From: Neobacillus niacini
GTDB lineage: Bacteria > Bacillota > Bacilli > Bacillales > Cytobacillaceae
Assembly (NCBI RefSeq): GCF_023715415.1
Contig: NZ_JAMBOB010000002.1
Span: 1-64,000 of the forward strand
Direction of reading: 5' to 3'
Length of the DNA stretch: 64,000 nt
Made by a program: the position numbers and the translations under genes. Below are positions 1 to 9,593 of this stretch, in pieces. Numbering within the stretch: the stretch's first letter is position 1; each line of letters starts with the position of its first letter. Below the pieces are notes generated by a model. The model had not been told where the DNA came from and searched no databases. It worked only from the letters and a program-made list of their open reading frames with translations.

Positions 1-228
1 TGTCCTTCCGTAGATTGTTTGGTTTGGCGATTGAACAATACTACGATAGACATACTTTTTTATTTTTATTCATTTTTAGGGATAAGGAATTTTCCAAAGA
101 GCCATCGCGGAGCGATTTCGTTCTTCTCCTGGTCCCAAAAGGGCCGGACGAACCATCCCCATGTTTTTTCAATTATGAATGGATGCTTTAGACATGGTAT
201 AATTATATTCCTTGGCAGGGGCACAAAT

Positions 229-270
229 AAGAAGCAGGGGGTCAGGATTAGGTGACCCCTGCTTCTTTTC
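229..270 (+). terminator. Intrinsic terminator for an upstream gene outside the window
   Basis: AAGAAGCAGGGG followed by GTCA pairs with TGACCCCTGCTTCTT across an 8-base loop, giving a stem of about 15 bp with one bulged G, followed by TTTTCC. It presumably ends a transcript entering from the left. The right half is similar to 7989-8036. Confidence 0.75.
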
Positions 271-293
271 CGTTCCTTATATAATCTTTCCAA
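246..293. repeat. Dispersed repeat, copy 1
   Basis: GGATTAG, then CCCTGCTTCTTTTCC, then CCTTATATAATCTTTCC occurs here and again at 7989-8036 with only a few changes. The first copy forms the right arm of a terminator; in the second copy the left arm has decayed. Confidence 0.65.
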
Positions 294-368
294 TCAGTTC
301 TTCACAAGTTCCCAGGTATCACTTGTACTAGTTACGTGAGGACGCTAAATGGATTTTATCAGCAGTAA

Positions 369-548
369 ATACAGAAGGAGTGTCAGCTTCGAGTCTCGTT
401 AGGACTAAGTGAAGAAGTACAAAAACGGGCCAACGAGAAGCTTTCTTTTTCAAAAATGACCTTCCCCCATCAATTGATGAAATTAATATTAGTGGAACAG
501 ATTTATAGAGCCTTCAGGATAAATCGTAATGAACCGTATCATAAGTAA
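369..548 (+). pseudogene. Decayed C-terminal fragment of an unidentified (transposase-like) protein
   Basis: A 59-codon stretch open from just after a stop at 366-368 to TAA at 546-548 has no start codon or RBS. Its translation ends with the segment [18 protein letters not shown]. The last residues, (N/G)EPYHK-stop, are also encoded in the repeats at 6645-6697 and 7868-7925 although the bases differ (CCG/CCT, TAT/TAC, AAG/AAA, TAA/TAG). Synonymous change of this kind suggests the repeats derive from the 3' end of one mobile-element gene. The family was not identified. The assignment to a transposase is inference. Confidence 0.45.
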
Positions 549-557
549 ATGAGGTTA
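525..557. repeat. Dispersed palindromic repeat, copy A (right end only)
   Basis: The segment from CGTAATGAACC to TAAATGAGGTT matches the right half of the repeat at 6645-6697. The left arm AAACCTCATTTA is missing here; instead about 56 codons of reading frame run into the repeat, as expected if this is one end of a larger decayed element. Confidence 0.6.
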
Positions 558-850
558 TTTAATTATTATTCGATGGTAAAGCAAGGAAGTTGCGTAATAA
601 TTAAAAAACATTTTGAGGATACTGTATCCCCAATTTATGTTATTGAAGACTCTATATTATTAATGAACTTAAGTTGAAGTAAATTATAGACAAGGAATTT
701 TTGGGTAAAATTTCATTAAAAGGCAAAAGGTACAGTAAAATAAGATCGTACTTTTACCTTTTCATATTTGATAGATATAAGGATGAGAACTGTTAAATTG
801 GAAACACAAAATCCACACTGAATCTATATTTATAAACTTCAGGTATAGTG

Positions 851-856
851 TATAAT
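851..856 (+). promoter_or_regulatory. Probable -10 box of the lacI-family gene promoter
   Basis: TATAAT lies about 38 bases before the start codon at 894. No good -35 hexamer is seen 16-18 bases upstream, so the promoter is weak or regulated. Confidence 0.4.
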
Positions 857-893
857 TTAAAATAATAAGTTTGGAAGAGGTTGGGAATGAATT

Positions 894-1880
894 ATGAGTA
901 ACGGAATTAATGCAAAGGATGTTGCCAAGCTTGCAGGGGTATCACAACCTACTGTCTCAAGGGTGTTTTTCGGAGGGGCTTCTGTTTCGGAGAAAACGCG
1001 TAAGAAGGTGTTAGCAGCTGCCGAGGAATTAGGGTATAGTCCAAACGAATTTGCCCGTAGTTTGATTACAAACAAAACGAGAATTATCGGCCTTGTGATG
1101 AAAGGAGTTAAAAACCCGTTTTATCCGCAGGTATTAAAGGAGTTTACCTCTCATTTCAAAAAATTAGGGTACAGTATTTTATTTGTCCATACCAGCAATG
1201 ATGAAATTCAAAAAGAGGATGTTGAAACCCTATTAAAATACAATGTGGCCGGCGTAATTATTACTGATGCGACGCTATCATTAAAGGTTACCGAGGATTT
1301 TAAAAAGAATAAAATTCCACTTGTGTTATTTAACCGGAAAGTAGAAGGGCAGAATTTCTTTACGGTGGGAACCAATAATCTGGCTGCGAGCCGGAAGATT
1401 GCCGAGTATTTGATTCAGAAAGGATGCTCCGATATGGTGTATATTTCAGGGGAGCGGAATACATCCACGAGCATTGAGCGGGAGAAAGGTTTTTCCGAGG
1501 TTCTTGAAAAACATCAGCTCGGTTATCAACAGTATGACTCGGATTTTTCCTATGAAGGCGGCTATAAAACGGCCAAAAAAATCATTCAAAAAGGAGAGAT
1601 TCCTTCTGCGTTTTTCGTGGCAAACGATATTATGGCATTAGGTGTGTTAGACGCGCTTCGGGAAAATAACATCCTAGTTCCGGCAGAAACGAAAGTAGTT
1701 GGATTTGATAATATCGATATGGCGGGCTGGCCGCTTTATAGTTTAACCACCTGGGAACAGCCAATCTCTGAAATGGTGGAAAAAACGGTAAAATATGTGC
1801 TCGCAGAGATTGACGAATATACCGGTATGACTGAAAACATCGAAATCAAAGGGCAATTAATTGAAAGAAAAACAACTTAG
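894..1880 (+). CDS. LacI-family transcriptional regulator
   Basis: A 328-residue DNA-binding regulator of normal LacI/GalR length. Residues about 8-27 (KDVAKLAGVSQPTVSRVFF) form the N-terminal helix-turn-helix, followed by the hinge helix around SPNEFARSL and a periplasmic-binding-protein-like effector domain (IIGLVMKGVKNPFYPQVL, later ASVEREKGF-like and VVGFDNIDMAGW segments). The ATG at 894 follows GGAAGAGG at 873-880; an ATG at 887 runs into a stop at once. The gene lies directly upstream of and codirectional with the hisD-like operon, and the intervening 296 bases are packed with palindromic GTATTC/GAATAC and GCATACG sites, so it most likely represses that operon until a pathway intermediate or substrate binds. 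The inducer is unknown. Confidence 0.9.
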   Translation: MSNGINAKDVAKLAGVSQPTVSRVFFGGASVSEKTRKKVLAAAEELGYSPNEFARSLITNKTRIIGLVMKGVKNPFYPQVLKEFTSHFKKLGYSILFVHTSNDEIQKEDVETLLKYNVAGVIITDATLSLKVTEDFKKNKIPLVLFNRKVEGQNFFTVGTNNLAASRKIAEYLIQKGCSDMVYISGERNTSTSIEREKGFSEVLEKHQLGYQQYDSDFSYEGGYKTAKKIIQKGEIPSAFFVANDIMALGVLDALRENNILVPAETKVVGFDNIDMAGWPLYSLTTWEQPISEMVEKTVKYVLAEIDEYTGMTENIEIKGQLIERKTT

Positions 1881-1885
1881 AAGTG

Positions 1886-1914
1886 TTGACAAATCCGTTT
1901 TATTAGAATATTCT
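1886..1914 (+). promoter_or_regulatory. Sigma-A promoter of the hisD-like catabolic operon
   Basis: TTGACA at 1886-1891 and TATTCT at 1909-1914 are separated by exactly 17 bases, a near-consensus vegetative promoter just after the regulator's stop codon. The first operator-like palindrome begins about 16 bases after the -10 box, overlapping or just past the expected transcription start, which fits repression by the upstream LacI-family protein. The leader to the first start codon at 2177 would be about 255 bases. Confidence 0.7.
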
Positions 1915-1930
1915 TTATTTAAAGTATTTT

Positions 1931-2153
1931 GCATACGTATTCATTTAAAGCTGCAAATTTTTTTCTTCATTTTTGAATACGTATTCATAGAGGCTGTATC
2001 TCAGATTGGGGTATATTTTCTATTATTCTTTTTTGAAAGGGTATTCACTAATTTAGCGAATACAAAATCTATTCTACAAACGTATTTATCGATTTAGATA
2101 AATACCAATCTATCATTTTTTGCATACGTATTTATTTAATGAAAGCGTATGCA
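1931..2153. promoter_or_regulatory. Array of LacI-type operator-like palindromes
   Basis: At least five related dyads lie between the regulator and hisD-like gene. GCATACGTATTC is at 1931-1942. The perfect 14-bp palindrome TGAATACGTATTCA is at 1974-1987. GTATTC at 2041-2046 pairs with GAATAC at 2058-2063 within a longer imperfect dyad. GTATTTATC at 2082-2090 pairs with GATAAATAC at 2097-2105. TGCATACG at 2121-2128 pairs with CGTATGCA at 2146-2153. LacI-family operators are typically 14-18 bp palindromes with a central CG, which the first two match. The number of sites is unusual for one promoter. Confidence 0.6.
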
Positions 2154-2176
2154 ACACTTTAAAGGGGGACTTTTTC

Positions 2177-3457
2177 ATGGTAAAAGTAATTAAGGCTGGT
2201 AAGTCAAAAGATGAGGTTTCAAAAAATGACCTTCAAGTATCGAAAATCGTAGCGGATGCGATTCAGGATATCGAAGCTCGCGGGGATGCAGCTGTTCGTG
2301 AGTATTCCGAGAAATTTGATAAATGGTCTCCAGAATCATTCCGTTTAACCGAAGAGCAAATCAGCGAGATTGTGGCAAAGGTGCCTGCAGAGGTCATTGA
2401 AGACATTAAATTTGCGCAAAAAAACATTCGTGAATTTGCCGAAGCACAACTGGCTTCATTAAATGATGTAGAAGTAGAAAACATTCCTGGCGTAATCCTT
2501 GGTCATAAAAATATTCCTGTAAGCAGTGTCGGCTGTTACATTCCTGGGGGACGTTACCCGATGGTAGCCTCTGCACATATGAGTGTGTTAACGGCAAAGG
2601 TTGCGGGTGTAAAACGTGTCATTGCCTGCACACCGCCAATTAACGGCGAAGTGCCAAACGCTACGATTGCTGCGATGTATCTAGCAGGTGCAGACGATAT
2701 TTATTTACTTGGCGGCATTCAGGCAATGGCAGCTATGGCAATCGGAACGGAAACCATCCAGCCGGTTGATATGATTGTCGGACCTGGTAATGCTTTCGTA
2801 GCCGAAGCAAAACGCCAATTATTTGGCCGCGTTGGAATCGACTTATTCGCCGGTCCAACGGAAACATTAGTGGTTGCCGATGAAACAGCAGATGCTGAAA
2901 TGGTTGCTACCGACATCCTTGGTCAAGGGGAGCACGGGCCGACTTCACCAGGTGCATTAATTACAACATCTGAAAAGCTTGCTTATGAAACGATTGAAGA
3001 AATTGAAAGACAGCTGCAAGTGCTGCCAACAGCTGATATTGCCCGTGTTTCTTGGGCAGATTATGGTCAGATTTTAGTCGTAGACAGCCTTGAAGAAGCA
3101 GTCGTGGAAGCCGATAAGCTGGCGTTTGAGCACGTGGAAATTTTAACAGAAAATCCTGATTACTTCTTAGAAAATATGACGAACTACGGTTGCTTATTTT
3201 TAGGACCTGAAACAAACGTTGCGTATGGCGATAAAGTAATTGGTACGAACCATACTTTGCCGACAAAAGGTGCAGCCCGTTATACCGGCGGACTTTGGGT
3301 AGGTAAGTTTATTAAAACGGTAACATACCAAAAAGTGACTCCAGAAGCTTCTGCATATATAGGGGAATATGCAGCTCGTCTTTGCCAGTTGGAGAACTTT
3401 GCCGGTCATGCGGAACAAGCGTTACTGCGTGTACGCCGATACGGTAATAATAAGTAA
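2177..3457 (+). CDS. HisD-family dehydrogenase (sulfopropanediol 3-dehydrogenase-like)
   Basis: This 426-residue protein belongs to the histidinol dehydrogenase family, zinc- and NAD-dependent enzymes that oxidise a primary alcohol through an aldehyde to an acid. The ATG at 2177 after AAAGGGGG is preferred to a longer frame. The metal-site residues of HisD are recognisable: GQGEHGP gives Gln250 and His253, [14 protein letters not shown] gives the Asp, and FAGHAEQA the C-terminal His; the catalytic Glu-His pair is in AFEHVEIL. It is not the histidine-pathway enzyme by context: no his genes are nearby, and it sits with a permease and two further dehydrogenases under a LacI regulator. The sequence resembles the HpsN branch, whose known substrate is 2,3-dihydroxypropane-1-sulfonate, but no sulfonate lyase genes are visible, so the substrate may be another polyol or hydroxy acid. 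Confidence 0.8.
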   Translation: MVKVIKAGKSKDEVSKNDLQVSKIVADAIQDIEARGDAAVREYSEKFDKWSPESFRLTEEQISEIVAKVPAEVIEDIKFAQKNIREFAEAQLASLNDVEVENIPGVILGHKNIPVSSVGCYIPGGRYPMVASAHMSVLTAKVAGVKRVIACTPPINGEVPNATIAAMYLAGADDIYLLGGIQAMAAMAIGTETIQPVDMIVGPGNAFVAEAKRQLFGRVGIDLFAGPTETLVVADETADAEMVATDILGQGEHGPTSPGALITTSEKLAYETIEEIERQLQVLPTADIARVSWADYGQILVVDSLEEAVVEADKLAFEHVEILTENPDYFLENMTNYGCLFLGPETNVAYGDKVIGTNHTLPTKGAARYTGGLWVGKFIKTVTYQKVTPEASAYIGEYAARLCQLENFAGHAEQALLRVRRYGNNK

Positions 3458-3484
3458 TCCTATTACGGGGGGAGAAATGATCAT

Positions 3485-4801
3485 ATGGTCTTAGGATTTA
3501 TTGGTCTGTTTGGTGGATTAGCCCTGCTAATCTACCTGACCATGAGGGGTATGAACTTACTAATCGCAGCACCGCTTTCGGCTTTATTTGTCACACTGTT
3601 AAATGGCCTGCCGCTATTTCCACAGCTTGCAGAAGAAGGGGCGGCGAACTTTTTAACGAACTATATGACTGGTTTTTCAGGCTTTATTGCTTCCTGGTAT
3701 TTAATGTTCTTAACTGGAGCGATTTTTGGAAAAGTCATGGAAGACAGTGGAGCAGCCGACAGTATTTCTAAGTGGATTGTAAGCAAAATTGGAATGAAAC
3801 GTGCGGCATTAGCGATTGTCATCGCATGTGCGGTGTTAACGTATGGAGGAGTAAGTTTGTTTGTCGTCGCCTTCTCGGTGTATCCAATGGCAGTCAGCTT
3901 ATTTAAAGAAGCGAATTTACCAAGACGCTTCATTCCGGCAGCACTGGCTTTTGGTTCGACAACGTTTACGATGACGTCTGCCGGTTCACCTGAAATTCAA
4001 AACTGGATTCCCATTGAATTTTTAGGAACAAATGCTTATGCCGGCTGGGAAGTCAGCTTGATTGTGGCGGTATTTATGATGGTCTTTGGTTACTGGTGGT
4101 TAACAAAGGCAATCAAAAGTGCCGTGAATAAAGGGGAAAAGTTTATTGAAAGAGAATCTGACCATCACGAGGTACGTCAGCAACTGCCAAATCCGATTCT
4201 TAGCATGATTCCATTAGCAGTTGTATTAATCATTTCGTTTATTTTTCATAATAGTTTAAAGCAATCGGCTTTAATTATTGCGTTAACAGGCGGTATTCTT
4301 GCTACCTACCTGATTAACCGTAAATATTTTTCCAATATTGGAAAAGCAATTTCAGATGGTACCATTGGTGCGATTATCGCGATTGCGAATACATCAGCTG
4401 TCGTCGGTTTCGGTGGTGTGGTAAAAGCAACACCTGCATTCGGAGAAGCAGTAGATTTTATGACGAACATTCCAGGAAGTCCACTGATTGGCGGTGCGCT
4501 CGCGGTTGCGATTATTGCCGGGTTAACGGGGTCAGCATCAGGCGGACAATCGATTGCCTTACCATTGCTTGCGCCACATTACCTGGATTTAGATGTAAAT
4601 CCAGAAGCGCTGCACCGGGTTGTCTCGATTTCCTCTGGGTCACTGGATTCTCTGCCACAAGGTGGATACGTTGTAACCACCATCCGTTCTATTGCGGGAG
4701 AAACACACAAAGACGCCTATCCAATGTTCGGTGCACTAACCGTAATTGTTCCGGCAATTGGTACTATATTAGCAGTCATCCTATTCTCAATTGGATTGTA
4801 A
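3485..4801 (+). CDS. GntP-family permease
   Basis: A 438-residue, very hydrophobic membrane protein with about 12 predicted membrane segments. GntP permeases are proton-coupled importers of gluconate and related sugar acids or hydroxy acids. Family-like segments include GFIGLFGGLALLIYLTMRGM at the N-terminus and the glycine/serine-rich GLTGSASGGQSIALPLLAPHY in the C-terminal half. The start at 3485 follows GGGGGGAG at about 3467-3474; a nearer ATG at 3477 is in another frame. It lies 27 bases after the HisD-like gene, so it is cotranscribed and probably brings in the substrate of that dehydrogenase. Confidence 0.85.
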   Translation: MVLGFIGLFGGLALLIYLTMRGMNLLIAAPLSALFVTLLNGLPLFPQLAEEGAANFLTNYMTGFSGFIASWYLMFLTGAIFGKVMEDSGAADSISKWIVSKIGMKRAALAIVIACAVLTYGGVSLFVVAFSVYPMAVSLFKEANLPRRFIPAALAFGSTTFTMTSAGSPEIQNWIPIEFLGTNAYAGWEVSLIVAVFMMVFGYWWLTKAIKSAVNKGEKFIERESDHHEVRQQLPNPILSMIPLAVVLIISFIFHNSLKQSALIIALTGGILATYLINRKYFSNIGKAISDGTIGAIIAIANTSAVVGFGGVVKATPAFGEAVDFMTNIPGSPLIGGALAVAIIAGLTGSASGGQSIALPLLAPHYLDLDVNPEALHRVVSISSGSLDSLPQGGYVVTTIRSIAGETHKDAYPMFGALTVIVPAIGTILAVILFSIGL

Positions 4802-4851
4802 AGGTGCCTTTCACCACTTGTAGGTGGAAACGCAGATATGTCATTTTTTAT

Positions 4852-4886
4852 ACCCAACATTCGGTTTCGTTTGTTGGGTTTTTTTC
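4852..4886 (+). terminator. Intrinsic terminator inside the operon
   Basis: ACCCAACA at 4852-4859 pairs with TGTTGGGT at 4872-4879 and is followed by seven or more T residues. It lies between the permease and the 3-hydroxyacyl-CoA-dehydrogenase-like gene, so it should reduce expression of the last two genes relative to the first two, unless they have their own promoter. Confidence 0.75.
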
Positions 4887-4908
4887 TACTATTATTAAAG
4901 GAGTGAAG

Positions 4909-5850
4909 ATGATGGAGAAGTTATCAATTATTGGCTGCGGCACGATGGGGCATTCGATTGCGTTATCGGCTGCATGGACAGGCTTCGACGTAAAGGTTGG
5001 TGGGGTCAATGAAGAGGACCTCAACAGGGCAGACAAGGGGTTGCAAAATAAATTAAGCGTAATGGTAGAAAATGAATTAGTTGATAAAAGCGAAGCAGAG
5101 GCGATTCGTTCGCGGATTACCCTGCTTACATCATTGAAAGAAGTGGTGCAGGAAGCGACATTTATCATCGAAGCGATTCCCGAAGTCCTCGAAATGAAAC
5201 ATACATTATATCAGGAACTCGAGCAGCTGATAGGTGAAGATGTCGTAATCGCCAGTAACACCTCCGGATTTACTCCGACTAGCTTGGCGGAAAAAGCCCT
5301 TTATCCTGAGCGTTTTATTGTGACCCATTATTGGAATCCAGGTCATTTGATCCCGCTCGTGGAGGTAGTAAAAGGAGAAAAAACGAATCAAGAAACGATC
5401 GAACGTGCGATGGCATTTATGAAAAAGATGAACAAGCAGCCGATTTTCCTCAACAAGGAGATTCCAGGATTTATCGGAAATCGCCTGCAATATGCATTGT
5501 TCCGTGAAGCGCAAGCCTTATTGGATCAAGGAGTGGCAACAAAAGAGGACATTGATGCAGCGGTTACGTACAGTATCGGACGCCGGCTGCCGATTACCGG
5601 ACCATTAATGACATCTGATATGGGCGGCCTTGATGTATTTTCTGCCATCTCTAACTATCTCTTTGAAGACTTAAGTACTGCAAAGAAGTCGGGCAGAGTT
5701 TTAACAAGTTTAGTAGAGGAAGGCATGCTCGGTGATAAGAGCGGCCAAGGCTTTTATCAGTGGGACGAAAACGCTTCTAAAAAAATAAATGCTGAGCGGG
5801 AGAAAACATTAATTCATTTCCTAAAGCTTGACCGTGAAAGGAACGAGTAA
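4909..5850 (+). CDS. 3-hydroxyacyl-CoA dehydrogenase-family oxidoreductase
   Basis: A 313-residue NAD-dependent dehydrogenase. The Rossmann motif GCGTMGHSIA begins around residue 8, the catalytic His is in THYWNPGHLIPLVEVV, and the C-terminal helical domain carries FIGNRLQYALFREA. The length and motif fit the stand-alone 3HCDH group, which includes beta-hydroxyacid enzymes such as L-gulonate and carnitine dehydrogenases as well as hydroxybutyryl-CoA dehydrogenase. The start is ATG 4909 (or the adjacent ATG 4912) after AAGGAGTG; an upstream in-frame extension runs through the terminator and is rejected. In this operon it probably oxidises a secondary alcohol of the imported compound or its product; it is not next to other beta-oxidation genes. 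Confidence 0.8.
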   Translation: MMEKLSIIGCGTMGHSIALSAAWTGFDVKVGGVNEEDLNRADKGLQNKLSVMVENELVDKSEAEAIRSRITLLTSLKEVVQEATFIIEAIPEVLEMKHTLYQELEQLIGEDVVIASNTSGFTPTSLAEKALYPERFIVTHYWNPGHLIPLVEVVKGEKTNQETIERAMAFMKKMNKQPIFLNKEIPGFIGNRLQYALFREAQALLDQGVATKEDIDAAVTYSIGRRLPITGPLMTSDMGGLDVFSAISNYLFEDLSTAKKSGRVLTSLVEEGMLGDKSGQGFYQWDENASKKINAEREKTLIHFLKLDRERNE

Positions 5851-5852
5851 AG

Positions 5853-6623
5853 ATGAATATGTACTTTTCGGACCTGCACAATAAAACGGTTATGGTTACG
5901 GGAGGCAGTAAAGGGATTGGGAAAGATATTGCCCTTTCCTTTGCTAAGCTTGGTGCCCATGTCATTATCATCGGACGGGGTGCAGCTGCTTTAGAACATA
6001 CACTTGGGGAGCTTAAAGAGGCTGGCAGTGGGAATCATAAAGCTGTTTCAGCGGATGTGAATGACATCAAACGTGTACGGGCAATTGTTGAGGAAGCGGT
6101 ACGTGATTATGGAACCGTCGACATATTGGTGAATAACGCTGGCGTCAATATTCCGAAGCCGGCTATAGAGGTCACCGAAGAGGATTGGGACAAGGTCCTC
6201 GACACAAATTTAAAGTCGGTTTTCTTCTACAGCCAGTCGGTCGGCAAACATCTGATAGAAAGGGGAAAAAAAGGGAGAATTATTAACATTGCCTCGCAAA
6301 TGTCGTTTGTCGGCTATATTAAACGGGCGGCGTATTGTTCCAGTAAAGGCGGAGTTGTTCAGATGACAAAGGCGTTGGCTGTGGAATGGGCAAAATACGG
6401 AATCAACGTAAATGCCGTAGCCCCTACCTTTGTAGAAACAGAATTTACAGCCGATATGTTTGAAGACGAAAACTTTAAAAAAGACGTAGAAAGTCGAATA
6501 CTTTTAGGTAAGCTTCCAAAACCAAAAGATATTTCGGGTGCTGTCCTATATTTAGCCTCCGATTTATCCGATTTTGTAACAGGTGAGACAATTAAGGTAG
6601 ATGGCGGATGGACCGCGATCTAA
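5853..6623 (+). CDS. SDR-family NAD(P)-dependent oxidoreductase
   Basis: A classical short-chain dehydrogenase of 256 residues. TGGSKGIGKDIA is the cofactor motif, NNAGVN the structural motif, and Ser of NIASQMS with Tyr161 and Lys165 of YCSSK the catalytic set; the C-terminus DFVTGETIKVDGGW is typical. The start codon lies two bases after the previous stop, so the two genes are translationally linked. As the third dehydrogenase in the operon it may oxidise or epimerise a carbinol of the substrate. The substrate cannot be told from sequence. Confidence 0.88.
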   Translation: MNMYFSDLHNKTVMVTGGSKGIGKDIALSFAKLGAHVIIIGRGAAALEHTLGELKEAGSGNHKAVSADVNDIKRVRAIVEEAVRDYGTVDILVNNAGVNIPKPAIEVTEEDWDKVLDTNLKSVFFYSQSVGKHLIERGKKGRIINIASQMSFVGYIKRAAYCSSKGGVVQMTKALAVEWAKYGINVNAVAPTFVETEFTADMFEDENFKKDVESRILLGKLPKPKDISGAVLYLASDLSDFVTGETIKVDGGWTAI

Positions 6624-6644
6624 GACCTAGGATACAAATTAGTT

Positions 6645-6697
6645 AAAACCTCATTTAGATACGTTACGGTGAACCGTACCATAAGTAAATGAGGTTT
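6645..6697. repeat. Dispersed palindromic repeat, copy B (both arms)
   Basis: AAACCTCATTTA at 6646-6657 and TAAATGAGGTTT at 6686-6697 are perfect 12-bp inverted arms enclosing a second small dyad, ACGGT-GA-ACCGT. The internal sequence encodes EPYHK-stop as in copies A and C. It looks like a minimal miniature element with only terminal repeats and the last codons of the parent gene left. It may also act as a hairpin downstream of the SDR gene. Confidence 0.65.
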
Positions 6698-6710
6698 GAT
6701 AGAAGAAAGG

Positions 6711-6760
6711 AACAAGCCGAGATATGAAGTATTATTTTAAACTTGATATCTCGGCTTGTT
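6711..6760. terminator. Long hairpin between convergent genes (bidirectional terminator)
   Basis: AACAAGCCGAGATAT at 6711-6725 pairs with ATATCTCGGCTTGTT at 6746-6760 and the pairing continues inward to give a 20-bp stem with one mismatch and a 10-base loop. It lies between the converging SDR and DUF3231 genes. The T tracts are weak, so termination efficiency is uncertain. Confidence 0.55.
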
Positions 6761-6789
6761 ATCCTATTGATAAATAATTATATTTCTAA

Positions 6790-7797
6790 TTAAACTTTTC
6801 GATCAATAGATTGGGGAGGTTGTTCAAACCACTTTTCTTTTATCGCTAAAAGTAGACCCATTCCATAGAACTTCTTCATGTCATCAGATATTTTGCCTAA
6901 CTTAGTAACGATATCCGTTCTTAAACTGGAAGCCATAGCCTGATTTATCATAGTAAAGCAGAATATTCCTAGACATGTATTCACAAAAAACAACATTAAC
7001 TTATCGGAAAAAGGGGATATTTCAACATTGGAAATTTGATAGTCCCCTGAGGCTGCAATTGGAATATTTTCCTTTTCAAGAACTTCTTGAAGTAAATCTA
7101 ATACTTTTTGAATCCCATCTCTACCTTTACCAAAATGTTGTTTTAGCTCTTTCGTATGGGCTAATTTACTAAAAGTAACAAAGACCATTTTTGAAAACTG
7201 TGCCCTATATATAATCCTTGAGACATTAGCGATTTCAGCAACATTTAAAGGCCTTGAACCACCAAAAAAACCATTAAAATACATGAAGCTATCTGCAAAT
7301 TCCACCTCACTATCTATCGCAACTTGTGGGGGTTTCAAGTATATACCTTTTGATAACATTAAATCTTTAATTTCATTCTGGATTTTCACAGAAAATGCAA
7401 TGTTCTCTTGAAAATGATCACGGACATCGTTTCTGGTGCAATCTGTTAATGCAATAGGATATGTACTCATCATAAGGTGGGTTAAATCAAAAGCAAACTG
7501 CACAATAAATGTATTAGAAAATACTTTAGGTGCATTAACCCTTATGTCTTCCTCGGTAAAACCATGAGGAGCATTAAGATTCTCTTTGGCAAATATTTCA
7601 TTGAGTTCGTTTATATTGTCTTGTGATTGAGTCAACATCTTTTCTATTACTTCTTTAATTTTGCTATCATCTATACTGGCCGAAAAATATTCTAAAAGTC
7701 TTTGTTGCATACTATTCATTAAAAAGGAAGACCAGATGTTAGATACTTCGGTTGCAGTTAATTCTAGGAAAGGCGTATGTTTATTTGTATTACTCAT
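6790..7797 (-). CDS. DUF3231 family protein
   Basis: A 335-residue protein made of two similar alpha-helical halves, recognisable by the opening LTATEVSNIWSSFLMNSMQQ and the second-half motif VSRIIYRAQFSKMVFVTFSKLA. This family is common in spore-forming Bacillaceae; the halves look like the four-helix ferritin-like folds of the spore coat CotF type, but no function is established. ATG at 7797 has AAAGGAG eight bases upstream and is preferred to the GTG at 7806, which overlaps that site. It stands alone on the reverse strand between two repeat-rich spacers. Confidence 0.75.
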   Translation of the reverse strand: MSNTNKHTPFLELTATEVSNIWSSFLMNSMQQRLLEYFSASIDDSKIKEVIEKMLTQSQDNINELNEIFAKENLNAPHGFTEEDIRVNAPKVFSNTFIVQFAFDLTHLMMSTYPIALTDCTRNDVRDHFQENIAFSVKIQNEIKDLMLSKGIYLKPPQVAIDSEVEFADSFMYFNGFFGGSRPLNVAEIANVSRIIYRAQFSKMVFVTFSKLAHTKELKQHFGKGRDGIQKVLDLLQEVLEKENIPIAASGDYQISNVEISPFSDKLMLFFVNTCLGIFCFTMINQAMASSLRTDIVTKLGKISDDMKKFYGMGLLLAIKEKWFEQPPQSIDRKV

Positions 7798-7867
7798 TTT
7801 ATCCACTCCTTTCTAAGTAGAATTTCCAATACTTCATCATTATATAAGGGGGACGACCTCTTAAATT

Positions 7868-7925
7868 AAAACCTCATTTAGATATATTACGGAGAACCTT
7901 ACCATAAATAGGGGCGGTTTTATTA
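7868..7925. repeat. Dispersed palindromic repeat, copy C (degenerate)
   Basis: The left arm AAAACCTCATTTA at 7868-7880 is intact, while the right arm has changed to ATAAATAGGGGCGGTTTT. The middle still reads GEPYHK-stop with different codons from copies A and B. Confidence 0.55.
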
Positions 7926-7988
7926 ATGGTTCAAGTTCGGACAAGGAAGAGCTGAAAAAGAGAGAGTGTGTCTGAAGCCGAGCTGACT

Positions 7989-8036
7989 GGATTAGCTACC
8001 CCCTGCTTCTTTTCCTATCCTTATATAATCTTTCCA
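7989..8036. repeat. Dispersed repeat, copy 2
   Basis: Near-identical to 246-293 over about 48 bases (GGATTAG, CCCTGCTTCTTTTCC, CCTTATATAATCTTTCC). The hairpin partner seen in copy 1 has degenerated. Confidence 0.65.
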
Positions 8037-8060
8037 TTGAGGGAATACTATTTTTAATAA

Positions 8061-9566
<1,506 letters not shown>

Positions 9567-9593
9567 TTTTCCTTCGCTAAAATAAATTTTCTC

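Larger units (their letters stand above)
1..893. other. Intergenic region without an intact gene
   Basis: No convincing intact coding sequence is visible. The stretch holds a strong intrinsic terminator near 229-270, a copy of a sequence repeated at 7989-8036, a decayed reading frame at 369-548 that ends in a repeat shared with 6645-6697 and 7868-7925, and a -10-like TATAAT at 851-856 that probably belongs to the promoter of the downstream LacI gene. A 78-codon frame at 19-255 runs through the terminator hairpin and has no recognisable protein features, so I do not call it. Confidence 0.6.

Noticed and set aside
19..255. 78-codon open frame at the left edge
   Set aside because: It crosses the arm of a strong terminator, has no RBS and no recognisable protein features.
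1861..2097. 78-codon frame between the LacI gene and the hisD-like gene
   Set aside because: It overlaps the promoter and operator palindromes and is Phe/Ile-rich noncoding translation.
4852..4886. Possible riboswitch or attenuator before the 3HCDH-family gene
   Set aside because: Only a simple hairpin with a T tract is visible; no alternative antiterminator pairing was found by eye.
4804..4908. N-terminal extension of the 3HCDH-family gene
   Set aside because: The extension is encoded by a terminator hairpin and lacks an RBS; ATG 4909 has a good one.
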